A stretch of 64,000 nucleotides of DNA. Origin: Nitrospira sp. Lineage in GTDB: Bacteria > Nitrospirota > Nitrospiria > Nitrospirales > Nitrospiraceae. Positions 33,395-41,127 of this stretch are shown here, in pieces. The stretch is taken from assembly GCA_015709715.1 (NCBI GenBank), contig CP054184.1, positions 2,217,001 through 2,281,000 of the forward strand, in the 5' to 3' direction. The notes under the pieces are model-generated. The model searched no databases. It saw nothing but the letters and a program-made list of their open reading frames with translations, and had not been told where the DNA came from. Numbering within the stretch: position 1 is the first letter of the stretch; each line of letters starts with the position of its first letter. The position numbers were made by a program, and so were the translations under genes.

Positions 33395-33820
33395 TTAGCT
33401 CTCCAATTTCGCATCCATCGTAATCGTCGTGTTGAGCACACGCGAGATGGGGCAACCAGTTTTGGCAGCCATAGTGGCCTTCTCCCAGGCCGCCGCATCG
33501 GCCTTCGGCACCTTGCCCGCCACCGCGAGATGAATACCCGCCACGGTCCAGCCGGCCTCGAGTTTGTCGAATGTCACCGTCGCGGTCGTCTCCAACCGCT
33601 CGGCCACCAACCCCGCATTGCCCAATTGGGCGGAGAGAGCCATGGTAAAGCAGCCGGCATGGGCCGCCGCAATCAACTCTTCCGGATTGGTGCCGATGCC
33701 GTTCTCAAACCGCGTGGTAAAGGAATACTGGGTCTGCGAAAGGACACCGCTCTGCGTCGACACCATCCCCTTGCCGGTTTTCAGATCGCCGTTCCATTGT
33801 GCCGAGGCGTGACGTTTCAT
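33395..33820 (-). CDS. OsmC-family organic hydroperoxide reductase
   Basis: 141 residues with both OsmC cysteines: AAHAGCFTMALSAQLG (about Cys57) and KTGCPISRVLNTTITMD (about Cys122); the catalytic Arg is near the N-terminus. Homodimeric peroxidase that reduces organic hydroperoxides, usually with lipoylated proteins or thiols. Strong GAGGAGG ribosome site. Probably cotranscribed with the HAD phosphatase downstream. It complements the OxyR/CcpA peroxide genes elsewhere in the window. Confidence 0.93.
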   Translation of the reverse strand: MKRHASAQWNGDLKTGKGMVSTQSGVLSQTQYSFTTRFENGIGTNPEELIAAAHAGCFTMALSAQLGNAGLVAERLETTATVTFDKLEAGWTVAGIHLAVAGKVPKADAAAWEKATMAAKTGCPISRVLNTTITMDAKLES

Positions 33821-33868
33821 GTGATCCTCCTCTTGCGTATCGTTGATGACACAGGCCTGTCGATCGGC

Positions 33869-36259
33869 CTACCGCTTCGATTCCTGCCACTCGCCCCAAC
33901 CGGCTCCTACCCGATGGGCGACATAACGATGAGGTGAGGTGATCTCTTCTATGGACCCGTGACTCAACTCCACGGTCATTGGTTCACCGCTGCGGAAATC
34001 GACGGTCACCTGTCCCGGTTCGCGGTCGATCGTCACGGAGATGCTCCGACCGCTCCATTGCAGGGGGAACGACAACCGATCCCAGTTCGACGGAAGGTGC
34101 GGGTCGATGACGAGCCCACCCTCTCGAAGCCTGATTCCCCCCATCCCAAACACGACGGCCTGCCAGAGCCCCCCAAGGGTGGCGATGTGAACGCCTCCCG
34201 CCGCCTTGCTCCCGTGATGGGACAAATCGATCGTCGAGGCATCCTGGAAGTACTGCGCGGCTAGGTCGGCCTCGCCGAGCCGAGCGCTCACCAGGGCATG
34301 GAGGGCGGGACTCAAGGAACTGCCATGTGCGGTACGCGGCTCATAATAACGAAAGTTCGCCTCATGGACTGCAACGGGGAATCGCTCCCAGAGAAGGGCG
34401 CTCAGCGCCACCACGTCGGCCTGTTTCACGACCTGAGCGCGCTGCGTCCTCTCGCGTCCGAGCGTCACATCGATGGGAACCGACATCGGGCGGTAGGGCT
34501 GGAGGTCGAGGTCCTCCAGATCAAAAAAGCCAGCAAATTGCTCGAACAGATTGGTCGCGGGATCGAACCCCGTGACCAGGAGCGCCGCGGTCCGGCGCCA
34601 GGATTCCGGTTCATCGGGCATGACCTGCAAGCGCTCGCTGATGACAGGCCAGACCTCCGGATGGCGAGAGCGGAGCCAGTCGACCGTGTCCGCGGCCCGC
34701 TCCAGGGTCCATTGCGCCATGACGTTGGTGTACGCATTGTCATCCACGGACTCATGGTACTCATCCGGACCGATGACCGTTCGAATGTGATACCGCCCGT
34801 CTGGCTCTACCCGGCCACGAGTGGCCCAGAATCGCGCGGTTTCGATGAGAATGTCCACGCCGGCTGCGAAGAAAAAATCCTCATCCGCCGTCGCCTGCCA
34901 ATATTGCCAGACCGCATAGGCGATATCCGCGCTGATATGGTGCTCCTGGATCCCGGTGAGCACTTGAACTAGTCGGCCGTCCGGCGCGCGGACCGTCTCC
35001 GGCGTGACATCCGCTCCCGTATCGGCGGACTCCCAGGCGTACAAGGCTCCCCCATAGCCCCATCGCCGCGCCCGGTCGCGGGCAGCCGGAAGAGTATGGA
35101 AACGGTACTGCAACAGGGCCCGCGCCGCCCTCGGATCGGTAAAGGTATAAAAGGGCAGCAGATAGATTTCCGTGTCCCAGAAGACGTGCCCCTTGTAGGT
35201 GGGGCCGGTGAGCGCCCTGGCTCCGATCGACACATGTTCGTCCTGTGGATTCACGGCACTGTGAAGGTGATAGGCGGCAAAGCGGAGCACGCGCTGCGCC
35301 GTCTCATCGCCGACCACCTCGACTTCGCTGGCACGCCACCGGTCCTCCCAAGCTTGGGCATGTCGCAGCAGGTGCGCGTCCGGCTCCGTCTCGGACGCTC
35401 GGCGAGCATGGTCGCTTGCCGCCCCGGCAGGATCCCGTACCTCGCGGGATGAATAGACGACGACGGAGCGATCGAACCGAACCGCCGCACCCCGTTGGGC
35501 TCGCCACGTCCACTGCTCGGCACAGGCTTCGCCAGGCCCGTTCCCCGCGCCCTCCAGGCCCTTCTCATGCCGCAGCCGGCTGCGAGAGGCCATGGCGATC
35601 GTCGTTCCTCTGTCCGTCCGCCCTAGGATCACGGCTGGGTCGCCCTCCGCCGCGGAAGACCAGTGAATCTCCGGCTGGGGCCTTCTCGTGATGGATTCGA
35701 TCGAGATGTTTCCCTCATAGTTTTCCGGCGTGATCGTGACGGACTGGAGCAGGAGGTGGCGATCGTGAAAACACAAGGCGCGCACATAGGTGAGCGTCGT
35801 CACTCGGCCCTGGTCATCCTGGTGCCGCCAGTTTCGAAACAGCAGACCATGCTGCAGGTCGAGGATGCGTCGGTGATCGAGCGTGGTTCCGGTGTCGAGC
35901 GACAGCGGGACCCCTTCCACCAATACGCGAAGATGCGTCCAATCGGGAAGCTCTGCGAGTTTCCGAATGCCTCCTCCACCCTCGGTTCCCGTAAACACCC
36001 CGGCCAAATACGTCACCGGGGAGGACGGACTCGCACGTTCGGCGAGCGAACCTCGCGTCCCTACGTAGCCATTAGCCACCGTGAAGATCGACTCGATCCC
36101 AGGCTCGTACTTCGGGTCAAACCCTGCTTCAACCAGGACCCAGCTTGGGTCAATGGCGAACGGCGGCCTGGCCGACAAGAACGGCGCCGCCGCTTGTGCC
36201 CCTTCTTCGCCCTGATCCGGGACGGACAGGATCGCTTTGTCGTGAGGTCTCCACATCAT
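33869..36259 (-). CDS. Glycoside hydrolase family 65 protein (disaccharide phosphorylase)
   Basis: 796 residues, the normal GH65 size. N-terminal beta-sandwich begins WVLVEAGFDPKYEPGIESIF and NGYVGTRGSLAE; the barrel has GHVFWDTEIYLLPFYTFTDP (about residue 345) and the catalytic region VIGPDEYHESVDDNAYTNVM (about 480) where Glu of DEYHE is the general acid; KQADVV and the phosphate-site GSSLSPALHALV lie further on. Such enzymes phosphorolyse trehalose, maltose, kojibiose or nigerose to beta-glucose-1-phosphate plus glucose. The divergent gene encodes a beta-phosphoglucomutase-like HAD, the classical next step. With otsAB in the same region trehalose is a likely substrate, but specificity is not readable by eye. 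Confidence 0.9.
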   Translation of the reverse strand: MMWRPHDKAILSVPDQGEEGAQAAAPFLSARPPFAIDPSWVLVEAGFDPKYEPGIESIFTVANGYVGTRGSLAERASPSSPVTYLAGVFTGTEGGGGIRKLAELPDWTHLRVLVEGVPLSLDTGTTLDHRRILDLQHGLLFRNWRHQDDQGRVTTLTYVRALCFHDRHLLLQSVTITPENYEGNISIESITRRPQPEIHWSSAAEGDPAVILGRTDRGTTIAMASRSRLRHEKGLEGAGNGPGEACAEQWTWRAQRGAAVRFDRSVVVYSSREVRDPAGAASDHARRASETEPDAHLLRHAQAWEDRWRASEVEVVGDETAQRVLRFAAYHLHSAVNPQDEHVSIGARALTGPTYKGHVFWDTEIYLLPFYTFTDPRAARALLQYRFHTLPAARDRARRWGYGGALYAWESADTGADVTPETVRAPDGRLVQVLTGIQEHHISADIAYAVWQYWQATADEDFFFAAGVDILIETARFWATRGRVEPDGRYHIRTVIGPDEYHESVDDNAYTNVMAQWTLERAADTVDWLRSRHPEVWPVISERLQVMPDEPESWRRTAALLVTGFDPATNLFEQFAGFFDLEDLDLQPYRPMSVPIDVTLGRERTQRAQVVKQADVVALSALLWERFPVAVHEANFRYYEPRTAHGSSLSPALHALVSARLGEADLAAQYFQDASTIDLSHHGSKAAGGVHIATLGGLWQAVVFGMGGIRLREGGLVIDPHLPSNWDRLSFPLQWSGRSISVTIDREPGQVTVDFRSGEPMTVELSHGSIEEITSPHRYVAHRVGAGWGEWQESKR

Positions 36260-36358
36260 GACGTTCCTTCACCTCTTCGAAGGGCGGAATGGTAGCATGC
36301 AACATCACCACTTGTTCCGCGTGCCGACGCATAGACTGACACGCAAGGGAGACCGAGG

Positions 36359-37135
36359 ATGACACAAGGCGCAACAAGAGAACAACCTTTCCATCCGCCA
36401 CCCATCGATCCGACCAAGTTCGAGGCGGTGCTCTTCGATCTCGACGGAGTCCTCACCAAAACCGCCGTCGTGCATGCCACCGCCTGGAAACGCTTGTTCG
36501 ATGAGTACCTGCAAGCAAAAGCCTTGCGCGACCAGGTCCCCTTTCAACCCTTCGACATCCTGCTCGACTATCAACGATACGTGGACGGCAAACTTCGGTA
36601 CGACGGGGTCCGGGCCTTTCTCGAATCCCGCCACATCGTCCTGCCCAATGGCACCGCGCACGACGGCCCGGAGCAGGAAACCGTCCAGGGGCTCGGCAAC
36701 AAGAAGGACGGGTACTTCCAAGCGCATCTCACACAGCATGGCATCGAGCTGTATGACGACGCAGTACGATTTCTCCGGAACGTACGGGCACAGGGGATGC
36801 GAACTGCTGTCGTCTCAGCCAGCAAGCACACGGCGGCCGTGCTGCAAAAGACCGGTCTCGCGGGCTCCTTCGAGACTCGGGTTGACGGTATCGAAAGCGA
36901 ACGGCTCCATCTTGCAGGCAAGCCGGCCCCGGACGGTTTCCTCGAAGCGGCCCGGCGACTGCAGGTCGAGCCACTGCGAGCCATTGTCGTCGAAGACGCC
37001 GTCGCAGGCGTGCAGGCAGGGCAGAACGGTGGATTCGGACTGGTTATCGGCGTCGATCGGACCGGCCATGCGGAGGACCTCATACGAAACGGGGCGCACC
37101 TCGTGACGACTGACATGACTGAACTCTGCCCATAA
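36359..37135 (+). CDS. Beta-phosphoglucomutase-family HAD hydrolase
   Basis: 258 residues. HAD motif I is VLFDLDGVLTKTAVVHATAW (nucleophile Asp then acid-base Asp), motif II VVSASKHTAAVL, motif III Lys of GKPAPDGFLEAARRL and motif IV AIVVEDAVAGVQAGQNGGFG. The long cap insert (DILLDYQRYVDGKLRYDGV) is typical of the HAD that accompanies GH65 phosphorylases. It should isomerise beta-glucose-1-phosphate to glucose-6-phosphate, feeding the product of the divergent GH65 enzyme into metabolism. A phosphatase role is the alternative. Confidence 0.88.
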   Translation: MTQGATREQPFHPPPIDPTKFEAVLFDLDGVLTKTAVVHATAWKRLFDEYLQAKALRDQVPFQPFDILLDYQRYVDGKLRYDGVRAFLESRHIVLPNGTAHDGPEQETVQGLGNKKDGYFQAHLTQHGIELYDDAVRFLRNVRAQGMRTAVVSASKHTAAVLQKTGLAGSFETRVDGIESERLHLAGKPAPDGFLEAARRLQVEPLRAIVVEDAVAGVQAGQNGGFGLVIGVDRTGHAEDLIRNGAHLVTTDMTELCP

Positions 37136-37228
37136 ACCTGTTCCAGGTGCCTCCTCCCGCCGCATCACAGATGCCCCGCAGCTTCCCCGGGGGCGGAGAG
37201 GCCGAGACCTCCCCGCTCGGAACTGCCG

Positions 37229-37567
37229 TCATTGCACCTCGACCGTGATCGTATCGGTCGCGGTCAAATGGTCATGGTCATGGGTCGCGGCTTGGACCTT
37301 GATCTCATGCTTGCCCTTACTCAGGCCCTTGAACGTACCAGGGAACTTTTTCTGCGGCTCGCCGTCCAAGTAGACATGACCGTGCGCAGCCTGAGATCCT
37401 TTCGTGAGCTCATATTTCAGCTCGAACGTGTCGCCGACCTTGGCTCCGTCCTGCGGCGACGTGATCTTGATCGTGGATCCGTCGTCCACATCGGCCAGGG
37501 CCGAACTCAGCGGCAACATTACAGTGACAGTCAGTAGCGCAATGGCGAAAAACAGGACTCGTCCCAT
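37229..37567 (-). CDS. Small exported DUF4399-like beta-sandwich protein
   Basis: 112 residues from the ATG at 37567 (AAGGAGG upstream). A signal peptide (LFFAIALLTVTVMLPLSSALA) is followed by one Ig-like beta domain: IKITSPQDGAKVGDTFELKY, GHVYLDGEPQKKFPG, LSKGKHEIKVQAATHDHDHL. The pattern (segment after SP.dG..V, a histidine-rich HDHDH stretch) resembles DUF4399 proteins. The cluster of histidines could bind a metal but this is conjecture. Periplasmic, function unknown. Confidence 0.72.
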   Translation of the reverse strand: MGRVLFFAIALLTVTVMLPLSSALADVDDGSTIKITSPQDGAKVGDTFELKYELTKGSQAAHGHVYLDGEPQKKFPGTFKGLSKGKHEIKVQAATHDHDHLTATDTITVEVQ

Positions 37568-37641
37568 GGTGACCTCCTTGATCAAATATGGGCCTCGATG
37601 GCCCGGGTTATGCGTCCGACACCTTCCTCCCGCACAGGGGC

Positions 37642-37974
37642 TCATCTACGTGGCCCTTTGGAACGGCGTTCCCCTGCAGTGATCAACCCTCGCGCAGAAG
37701 CCGGCGATGCGACAGCCAGGCCCTCTACAATGGCGCGCGTCAGACAACCTGAGGCCGTAAACGTCACTCCTCGCTGAAACAGCTCCGACAGGAGCGCCTT
37801 ACCGGCCTCGTCCACGTGCGTCGTCTCGCGGAGATCGACCCGCCACCGGTCCCTGTACCCGGCGGCCGCTTCGTTCCAACAGCGCCGAAGCTCCTCGACC
37901 CAGGGACCGACCAACCGCCCCGCAAGGATGACTCTCGTTCCCTCTGGCTCCTGTACCAGCATGATCTTCAGCAT
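37642..37974 (-). CDS. Small STAS-like protein
   Basis: 110 residues with the order of strands and helices of a STAS domain: MLVQEPEGTRVILAGRLVGP, WVEELRRCWNEAAAGY, WRVDLRETTHVDEAGKALLS and GVTFTASGCLTRAIVE. The phosphorylatable Ser/Thr of anti-anti-sigma factors is replaced near the loop (THVDEAG), so a regulatory phosphoswitch is not obvious. It lies 74 bases upstream of the DUF4399-like gene and downstream of DoxX on the same strand. Function unknown; related small proteins are common in environmental bacteria. Confidence 0.55.
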   Translation of the reverse strand: MLKIMLVQEPEGTRVILAGRLVGPWVEELRRCWNEAAAGYRDRWRVDLRETTHVDEAGKALLSELFQRGVTFTASGCLTRAIVEGLAVASPASARGLITAGERRSKGPRR

Positions 37975-38034
37975 GGTGATGGACCTCTTCGTGTCCTTGG
38001 TTCGCCGGGCCCTTGCCCGGCCACACGATGCCGA

Positions 38035-38538
38035 TCAGAACATCCGCAGGGCGAAGCTCGCCTCACGCGCCTTGGAAGTCGGCGTCGTCGTCCGCTCACC
38101 GAGCCATTTGGCGATCAGCCCGTCCAGCGACCACTTGCCGCCACCGATCACCAGCAGGGCCAGACTCATCGCGATCACGAGCAGGTGAAATTCAAAGCCT
38201 TCACCTTGCTGCTGGCCGAACCAGTTCATGAAGAAACCCTGCGCCCAATGGACTTGAATTGCCCCAAGCATGATCACGATGAAGCTGGCCGCCGTGAAGC
38301 GCGTCAGGAACCCCGCGATCAAGCCTAAACTCCCGATGGATTCCCCGATGATGACGAGGAACGCCACGATCCAGGGCAAATGCATGACGTTCGTGAAGAA
38401 GCCCATCGTGCCGTCGAACCCATTGCCGCCGAACCAACCGAGCAACTTCTGCGCGCCGTGCGCGAAGATCACGCCGCCGACCGCAACCCGCAAGATCAAC
38501 CCCGCCCAGGACTCGTCTGTTCGAAAGAACGCCTGCAT
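38035..38538 (-). CDS. DoxX family membrane protein
   Basis: 167 residues with four membrane segments: LILRVAVGGVIFAHGAQKLL, the FFTNVMHLPWIVAFLVIIGE stretch, GFLTRFTAASFIVIMLGAIQ and a final LLVIAMSLALLVIGGGKW. The GAQKLLGWFGGNG motif and the Glu in IGESIGSLGL are typical of DoxX proteins, which in mycobacteria associate with superoxide dismutase and thiol systems. GGAGG precedes the ATG. The region upstream (to 38805) is non-coding and holds a short hairpin. Confidence 0.9.
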   Translation of the reverse strand: MQAFFRTDESWAGLILRVAVGGVIFAHGAQKLLGWFGGNGFDGTMGFFTNVMHLPWIVAFLVIIGESIGSLGLIAGFLTRFTAASFIVIMLGAIQVHWAQGFFMNWFGQQQGEGFEFHLLVIAMSLALLVIGGGKWSLDGLIAKWLGERTTTPTSKAREASFALRMF

Positions 38539-38727
38539 GGTGCACCTCCATTGAGAATGATGACCGCCTCGTTGTGCCTAGGCTATGGCAAGGGCCGTTC
38601 CCGTTCGGCACCATGGAGGAGACAGGCGCTAACACATTGACGATATGGTGACTTTCTGAGATGAGCCCTGGTGAGTCCGGATGTGCGAGGCTGAAGTGAC
38701 GAAGCAGAGACGACGGTCCATCGTCAG

Positions 38728-38747
38728 GTGACGAAGGCCATCGTCAC
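38728..38747. repeat. Short inverted repeat in the gap between DoxX and the ABC permease gene
   Basis: GTGACGA / TCGTCAC with a six-base loop, inside a 267-base stretch without genes (38539-38805). Several further copies of CGTCA/TGACG words lie around it. No T tract follows on either strand, so it is more likely an operator or decayed terminator than a strong terminator. Confidence 0.35.
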
Positions 38748-38805
38748 GATATGAGGGGAAGTGGCTGGTGAGCGGCAGCGCGCACGGTGATGTGGTGATG
38801 GCTGC

Positions 38806-39960
38806 TCATTGAAATTGCCGCCGGAATCGCCACATGCCGAAGCCGAACAGTGTTCCGCCCAACAGGAGCAGGGCACCGACCGACTTCCACAGCAGGTCTA
38901 GACCAGCGCCCTTCAGCATCACGCCATAGGTCATGTCGATGTAGTAGCGCAGCGGGGAGAACGTCATGATCGCCTGCACCCACCTCGGCATGGACTCATA
39001 CGGTGACGTAATGCCCGACAACAAGAGCATCGGACCTACGACGAAGAGCGTCATCATGCCCACTTGAGCCTGGTTCTTCGCGAGAGTCGCAGCCACCAAC
39101 CCGAATCCGGCGGTGGTGAACACATGTAATGCAGTCAGGAGAAAAAAGAGTCCCGCCGACCCCTTCATCGGCACGTGAAACACGGGGTGCAACACGCCGT
39201 ACAGGGCGAGGCCTGTCGCAAGGAGGATGACCCCGGACATCGCGAGCACCTTCGAAAACATGATCTGAAAGGGAGACAGCGGTGACACCAGCAACTGTTC
39301 GACCGTGCCTCGTTCCTTTTCACGGACCAGCGCAGCCGCCGGCAACAACACGGCAAAGATGGTGATCATGCGGAGCACATGGGCGATGGACTGGAACCAT
39401 CGTTCATCTTGAGTGGGATTGAACCAGACGCGATGGGCACTGGTCACCAGCGGCAAGGCCGCCTTCGCTCCGATAAGACCAACAGAGGCCAGGCCCCTCT
39501 CGGCCCCGAACAGACCGGCGATTCGCACGGTATAGCCGGCTGCCGAAAGCCCCTGGGGTGCATTGGTTGTGTCCACAAGCAGCTGGACCGCCGTTCGTTC
39601 CCCGCTCATGAGGGCCTCGTGAAACCGCGGAGGAATCTCCAACAGTAGCATCGCGTTACCCTCATCCAGTTGCCGGAGCCCCTGACGAGGATCGCGGATT
39701 TCTCCGGCAAAGGCGAAATAGGGAGGCTGAAACCGGTGGATCAGCTCGCGGGACGAAGCACTATGATCCGCATCATGCACCAGCAACGCCGCATTGGTGA
39801 GCTGCATCGTGATCCCGGCCCCGCTGACCACCACCGAAAGGGAAAACGAATAGAGCAGAAACAACAACAACGGCACGTCGCGCGACAGTTGCAGAAGTTC
39901 CTTCCACGTCAGCGTCGCGAGACGCCGCCCCCACGTGGCTGCCCGCTGCCGAGCCGTCAT
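38806..39960 (-). CDS. ABC-2 type permease, second subunit
   Basis: 384 residues from the ATG at 39960. One N-terminal membrane segment (VPLLLFLLYSFSLSVVVSGA), a periplasmic domain of about 160 residues, then five membrane segments (ITIFAVLLPAAALVREKERG, then LFFLLTALHVFTTAGFGLVA and others). The REKERGTVEQLLVSPLSPFQ block is the coupling-helix region of YbhR/YbhS-type exporters. Works with the preceding permease and the double ATPase to export drugs or lipophilic compounds. Last gene of the operon. Confidence 0.92.
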   Translation of the reverse strand: MTARQRAATWGRRLATLTWKELLQLSRDVPLLLFLLYSFSLSVVVSGAGITMQLTNAALLVHDADHSASSRELIHRFQPPYFAFAGEIRDPRQGLRQLDEGNAMLLLEIPPRFHEALMSGERTAVQLLVDTTNAPQGLSAAGYTVRIAGLFGAERGLASVGLIGAKAALPLVTSAHRVWFNPTQDERWFQSIAHVLRMITIFAVLLPAAALVREKERGTVEQLLVSPLSPFQIMFSKVLAMSGVILLATGLALYGVLHPVFHVPMKGSAGLFFLLTALHVFTTAGFGLVAATLAKNQAQVGMMTLFVVGPMLLLSGITSPYESMPRWVQAIMTFSPLRYYIDMTYGVMLKGAGLDLLWKSVGALLLLGGTLFGFGMWRFRRQFQ

Positions 39961-39970
39961 GCTCCATCCC

Positions 39971-41125
39971 TCATGCCTTGGGCCTCTTGGTAAAGAGCCG
40001 ATAGGTGATTCCGCTGATGGCGGCGGCAAAGATGGCCAGCGCCAGCAGATCGATCCACAGCACGTCCACGCTCACGCCCTTCAGAAAGCTGCCTCGCACG
40101 ATGTTGGTGTAATACATGGCGGGGTAGAGATGCGCCTGCACCTTCGCGCCTTGCGTCAACGAGGCCACGGGGACCAAGAGGCCGGAAAACAGAATCGTCG
40201 GGATCATCGCCACGACCATCGTGATGATCAGCGCCGCCATTTGCGTCTGCACAAGCAGCGAAATCAGCAGACCGATCCCTGTGGTACAGAACACGAACAG
40301 CACCGACGCGGAAAAGAATAGGAGGAACTGTCCCTTGAACGGCACCTGAAAGAGGCCGACGGCCATCAGCCATAACATGCAGACGTTCACAAGGGAAATG
40401 ACGATGTAGGGCAGCAGCTTCCCGGTAAGGAACTCGGCGCGGCTCACAGTGGAGCTGTAGATGTTGTAGATCGACCCGGTTTCTTTCTCCCGCACGACCC
40501 CGAGCGCCGTCAGCAGGGGCGAGGCGAGCATCAGCGTGAACATGACCAGCGCCGGCACCATGGACCAGGTGCTCCGGACCTCCTCGTTGTACAAATAACG
40601 CACCTCGACACTCAGCGGGCGAACCAGTGCGCCGGCCTGCTCCCGGGTGAGACCTCGGGATCGGCGCAAATGCTCGATCAGCCGATCTTCCGTGAACGAC
40701 TGGTTGATGGCGATGACGTAGCCCTTGGCGATATCCGTATGGAGCGGAAAGGTCCCGTCGAGTAACGTCTGGACGGCGACCGAGTCGCCTGCGACCAATT
40801 GCTCTTGGAACCGCTCGGGGACGATGATGGCCGCCCGGATCTTGGATCCAGTCAACAGGCGATCAAGGGCACGCTCCTCGTCGGCATACCCCTGAAAGGA
40901 AAAATAGCGCGACTGTATGAACCGCTGGAGATAATCCCGGCTCAACTCACTGTGATCCCGATCCACGACCGCGAACGGAATGTCCTCGACATCCAGATTC
41001 AACCCATACCCGAACACCACGAGCCAGAGCGCCGGCAAGAGAAAGGCCAACAGCAGGAACAGCCGATCTCTAGTGGTCTCCTTCCATTCCTTGAGCGCCA
41101 CGGCGCCGATTCGTTGCAGGTTCAG
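39971..41125 (-). CDS. ABC-2 type permease, first subunit (possible CTG start)
   Basis: Same architecture as the next gene: LLAFLLPALWLVVFGYGLNL, a periplasmic domain and five C-terminal segments, with VVREKETGSIYNIYSSTVSR as coupling region. From the GTG at 41101 the protein begins MALKEWKE with no ribosome site. Eight codons upstream, at 41125, a CTG has AAGGAGG at 7 bases and gives LNLQRIGAVALKEWKE, the usual family beginning (NLxRIxAVAxKE). I therefore prefer the rare CTG start. It overlaps the end of the ATPase gene by no more than a few bases. Confidence 0.85.
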   Translation of the reverse strand: MNLQRIGAVALKEWKETTRDRLFLLLAFLLPALWLVVFGYGLNLDVEDIPFAVVDRDHSELSRDYLQRFIQSRYFSFQGYADEERALDRLLTGSKIRAAIIVPERFQEQLVAGDSVAVQTLLDGTFPLHTDIAKGYVIAINQSFTEDRLIEHLRRSRGLTREQAGALVRPLSVEVRYLYNEEVRSTWSMVPALVMFTLMLASPLLTALGVVREKETGSIYNIYSSTVSRAEFLTGKLLPYIVISLVNVCMLWLMAVGLFQVPFKGQFLLFFSASVLFVFCTTGIGLLISLLVQTQMAALIITMVVAMIPTILFSGLLVPVASLTQGAKVQAHLYPAMYYTNIVRGSFLKGVSVDVLWIDLLALAIFAAAISGITYRLFTKRPKA

Positions 41126-41127
41126 GC

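Noticed and set aside
38539-38805. CRISPR-like or repeat array between DoxX and the ABC permease gene
   Set aside because: Only short CGTCA/TGACG words and one small hairpin; no regular spacing or repeated units.
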